DNA from: Flavobacteriaceae bacterium | GTDB lineage: Bacteria > Bacteroidota > Bacteroidia > Flavobacteriales > Flavobacteriaceae | DNA length: 7,911 nt | NCBI GenBank assembly: GCA_030590765.1 | Contig: JAUVCP010000084.1 | Location: 1-7,911, forward strand | Direction: 5' to 3' | Part shown: piece by piece, positions 5,554 to 7,911 of the stretch | Layout: each line of letters starts with the position of its first letter | How positions within the stretch are numbered: position 1 is the stretch's first letter | Position numbers and translations under genes: made by a program | Notes under the pieces: generated by a model | Databases searched by the model: none | The model's input: the letters and a program-made list of their open reading frames with translations, nothing else | Told to the model about the DNA's origin: nothing

Positions 5554-7539
5554 TTATAAATCATCTTCTCCAGGAATATCACCATCTAAAGTATACGTTA
5601 ATGGTACATTTGAACCTTTTGGAGAAACACGGATATACCCTTGCATTTCCTGATGTAATGCCGAACAGAAATCTGTACAATAGAATGGCCAAACTCCAAC
5701 TTGTTTTGGTTCCCATGTTGATGTAGTAGTTCTACCCGGCATAATTAACATTTCAGCTGTATTAGCACCAATCATAGAAAATCCATGAGGCACATCGTAA
5801 TCTTGCTCTAAGTTAGTAATATGGAAAAATACTTTGTCACCAACTTTTACTCCTTCAATATTATCTGGAGAGAAGTGAGAACGAATCATAGACATATAAA
5901 TATGTACTTCATTTCCTTTTCGAACAACTTTGGTTTCACCTTCATGTTTCACAGCATAAGGGTGCTTGTTTTCTTCCAATCTATATATTTTCTTAGATTT
6001 AGGCGCAACTTTATCAGCTGCTATACCAGCAGCATAGTGAGGTTCACCAATAGTTGGAAAATCCAATAGTAATTCAAGTTTTTCACCTGATATATCAAAT
6101 AATTGTGCTGACTGACAAACCTCAGGACCAGTTGGTAAATAACGATCTTTTGTAATTTTGTTCATTGCAACCAAGTATTTATCATCTGGAGTTCTTGAAT
6201 TACCACCAGGGATCATTAAGTGACCCACTGAGTAATAAACTGGATGTCTGTCAATAACTTTAAGATCTTTAACATTCCATTTTACAACTTCTGAAGAAAT
6301 AAAGAATGTTGTATAAGCATTACCTCTTGTATCAAATTCTGTGTGAAGTGGGCCTAAACCAGGTTGATTTAAAACACCAGAGTTTACCGCTTCAAATTTA
6401 ATAATTGGAATTCCGTATGCATCACCATCAAAAGCTTTGTCTTCAATAGCTTTTATCATTTTGCTAAAAGAGTGAACAGTCATTGCAGCAGCTAATTTAC
6501 CATTACCAATGATATATTCACCAGTTGGGTCTACGTCACAACCGTGAGGTGATTTTGCTGTAGGTAAGAAATAAATTGCACCAGGAACATCTTTAGGCTC
6601 TACAACCAATACTTCTTTGCCCCATTTCGTTGTTGCAGTATGTGTATCATCATCCCATGTATTATGTGCGTATCTAGATGGTACTTTTTTACCTCCACCA
6701 TTAGCTACATATTCTTCAATTTTTTTCCAGTTAATTGCTGCAATAAAATCTTTATCATTTTGAGATGCATTAACCTCCATTAAAGTATTTGCTTCTTCTG
6801 TATTATAAGTAGAGAAGAAAAACCATCCGTGAGATTTACCACGGCCTGGATGAGACAGATCATAATCAAAACCTGGCATTTTAATTTGGAATGAAATATT
6901 CATATGACCAGTTTCTTTATCTATTTTTAAGAAAGATAAGGCACCACTAAAGTTACCTTTCATTTCAGAAATTGGCATATCTCTTTGAGGAAATGGAACC
7001 GCAAAACGAGTTCCTGCAACAACATATTCAGAATTTTCAGTTACAAAAGATGAACTGTGGTTACCTGCTGAGTTAGGAATTTCGATAATTTCTTCCGTTT
7101 CAAAAGTTTCTAAACTAATTCTTGCAATACGTGGTGTGTTATTTTCGTTGATAAATACCCAACGACCATCTACTGTACCATTTGTTTGAGAAATATCTGG
7201 GTGGTGTGAATCTCCCCAAGGAATAAAACCATGAGATGTCATTAACATAGGTTTGGTCTCTTCGTTATACCCATATCCCTTTTCCGGATCTTGAGAAAAC
7301 ACAGGAATCACTCTAAATAAACGACCTGAAGGTAATCCATAAACGGCTAATTGACCGCTAAAACCACCTGATAAAAACGCATAATGCGAATCGTGTTCGC
7401 CCGGTGCGATATAAACTTTTTCCGCAGCATTTCCTGAAATTGCTCCTTTACTTGTCTTTTTACTAGTATCCGGACCACAACCTATTAAAAAAGTTGCCCC
7501 AATAGCAAATAAAAAAAACGATTTAAAAATTGTTTTCAT
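5554..7539 (-). CDS. nosZ: NosZ, nitrous oxide reductase, clade II (Sec-type), lipoprotein
   Basis: NosZ catalyses the two-electron reduction of N2O to N2 in the periplasm. The 661-residue protein has a seven-bladed propeller holding the CuZ site and a C-terminal cupredoxin domain holding CuA. All seven CuZ histidines can be placed: H112 and H113 (DSHHPD), H161 (GNHSSS), H332 (SPHGCD), H399 (GPLHTEF), H440 (VGHLM) and H501 (EPHYA). CuA ligands are H585 (VPHGFS), C621, C625, H629 and M632 in FYCTDFCSALHQEM, so the enzyme looks complete. The N terminus has no twin-arginine motif; it is a Sec signal ending in FLIGC with C21 as probable lipid anchor. This, with the clade-typical propeller sequence, marks a clade II enzyme. 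After C21 comes GPDTSKK, without an acidic export cluster, so anchoring on the periplasmic side is expected. The ATG start lies 33 bases after the cytochrome gene with no Shine-Dalgarno sequence. A strong terminator follows. Confidence 0.98.
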   Translation of the reverse strand: MKTIFKSFFLFAIGATFLIGCGPDTSKKTSKGAISGNAAEKVYIAPGEHDSHYAFLSGGFSGQLAVYGLPSGRLFRVIPVFSQDPEKGYGYNEETKPMLMTSHGFIPWGDSHHPDISQTNGTVDGRWVFINENNTPRIARISLETFETEEIIEIPNSAGNHSSSFVTENSEYVVAGTRFAVPFPQRDMPISEMKGNFSGALSFLKIDKETGHMNISFQIKMPGFDYDLSHPGRGKSHGWFFFSTYNTEEANTLMEVNASQNDKDFIAAINWKKIEEYVANGGGKKVPSRYAHNTWDDDTHTATTKWGKEVLVVEPKDVPGAIYFLPTAKSPHGCDVDPTGEYIIGNGKLAAAMTVHSFSKMIKAIEDKAFDGDAYGIPIIKFEAVNSGVLNQPGLGPLHTEFDTRGNAYTTFFISSEVVKWNVKDLKVIDRHPVYYSVGHLMIPGGNSRTPDDKYLVAMNKITKDRYLPTGPEVCQSAQLFDISGEKLELLLDFPTIGEPHYAAGIAADKVAPKSKKIYRLEENKHPYAVKHEGETKVVRKGNEVHIYMSMIRSHFSPDNIEGVKVGDKVFFHITNLEQDYDVPHGFSMIGANTAEMLIMPGRTTTSTWEPKQVGVWPFYCTDFCSALHQEMQGYIRVSPKGSNVPLTYTLDGDIPGEDDL

Positions 7540-7551
7540 AATTAAGTTAAA

Positions 7552-7569
7552 TTTAGTTTTAGTTTTAGT
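7552..7569. repeat. Tandem hexamer TTTAGT x3 before nosZ
   Basis: Three perfect copies of TTTAGT (ACTAAA on the coding strand) lie between the cytochrome c stop codon and nosZ, ending 12 bases before the nosZ ATG; an imperfect fourth unit at 7570-7577 runs into the stop codon of the cytochrome gene. The tract forms an A-rich, unstructured nosZ leader, as expected for translation without Shine-Dalgarno pairing. It could change length by slippage, but three copies is a short array. Confidence 0.6.
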
Positions 7570-7572
7570 TTC

Positions 7573-7911
7573 TTAGTTTTTTGTTCTTAAGTACTCCAAA
7601 ATTGCTCTTGCCTCTTCTTCCGTCAAATTCTGATTTGCCATTGGAGCGCTATATTCTATCAATAATTCTTTTGCTTTGGCGTTTTCAACAACCATCACTT
7701 CTGGATTCAATATCATATTCATAATCCATTCAGGAGTTTGTTTTTGAGTTACACCTTTTAAAGCCGGACCAACAAAACGTTTAGTGATTTTATGACAAGC
7801 TGTACATTTTGCTTTAAATATTTCCTTTCCTTTTGCAACCAATGCATCGTCAACATCACCTAAAGTAATGCTTTTGATGGGTCCAACACCCTTATCCTTC
7901 ATTGGATCTAT
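7573..7911 (-). CDS. Monoheme c-type cytochrome upstream of nosZ, N terminus cut by window edge
   Basis: A class I cytochrome c of the periplasm, probably the electron donor to NosZ or a link from the bc1/alternative complex III branch to it; this role is inferred from position. The frame stays open to the window edge (residues IDP precede the first visible Met), and no signal peptide is visible, so the visible Met at 7902 is very probably internal and the true start lies beyond 7911. Counting from that Met, the heme motif is CTACH (33-37), followed by the VGPALKGV segment (44-51) that packs against the heme and by an APMANQ segment with the likely axial ligand M88. The protein ends in a typical amphipathic C-terminal helix (EEEARAILEYLR). 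It shares strand and close spacing with nosZ (33 bases), so the two are probably cotranscribed and end at the terminator after nosZ. Confidence 0.9.
   Translation of the reverse strand: MDPMKDKGVGPIKSITLGDVDDALVAKGKEIFKAKCTACHKITKRFVGPALKGVTQKQTPEWIMNMILNPEVMVVENAKAKELLIEYSAPMANQNLTEEEARAILEYLRTKN

Overview
This window is a nitrous oxide reduction (nos) gene cluster from an AT-rich member of the Bacteroidetes, most likely of the Flavobacteriia type. The evidence is a Sec-type (clade II) NosZ with a lipoprotein signal, the order cytochrome c - nosZ - small membrane protein - nosL - nosD - nosF - nosY, TAnnTTTG-type promoter boxes, no clear Shine-Dalgarno sequences, and a strong protein-level resemblance of the flanking genes to that group. 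The genus cannot be fixed from the sequence.

Layout from right to left, which is the direction of transcription for everything except the first 144 bases. At the right edge lies most of a monoheme c-type cytochrome (cut by the window end), 33 bases before nosZ. nosZ is followed by a strong intrinsic terminator. A four-helix membrane protein (possibly the Bacteroidetes counterpart of NosB) and then nosL each have a probable promoter of their own, and the two promoters share an unusual sequence block. nosL, nosD, nosF and nosY are packed tightly (1-base gap nosL/nosD, 52-base gap nosD/nosF, 8-base overlap nosF/nosY). After a 181-base gap comes meaB, a metallochaperone GTPase of B12 enzymes, unrelated to N2O. 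At the left edge, converging on meaB, is the 3' end of a long-chain acyl-CoA synthetase-like gene.

How the parts fit: the periplasmic cytochrome c probably hands electrons to NosZ, which reduces N2O to N2 at its CuZ site by way of CuA. NosL (Cu(I) lipoprotein), NosD (beta-helix periplasmic protein) and the NosFY ABC transporter deliver copper and probably sulfur for CuZ assembly. The small membrane protein is a conserved-looking but functionally open member. No NosR, NosX, NosG or NosH gene and no nitrite or NO reductase gene lies in the window. No mobile element, RNA gene or CRISPR array was seen. The most useful observations are the terminator that splits the catalytic unit from the maturation unit, the shared promoter block before the two downstream units, and the uncharacterised membrane protein.
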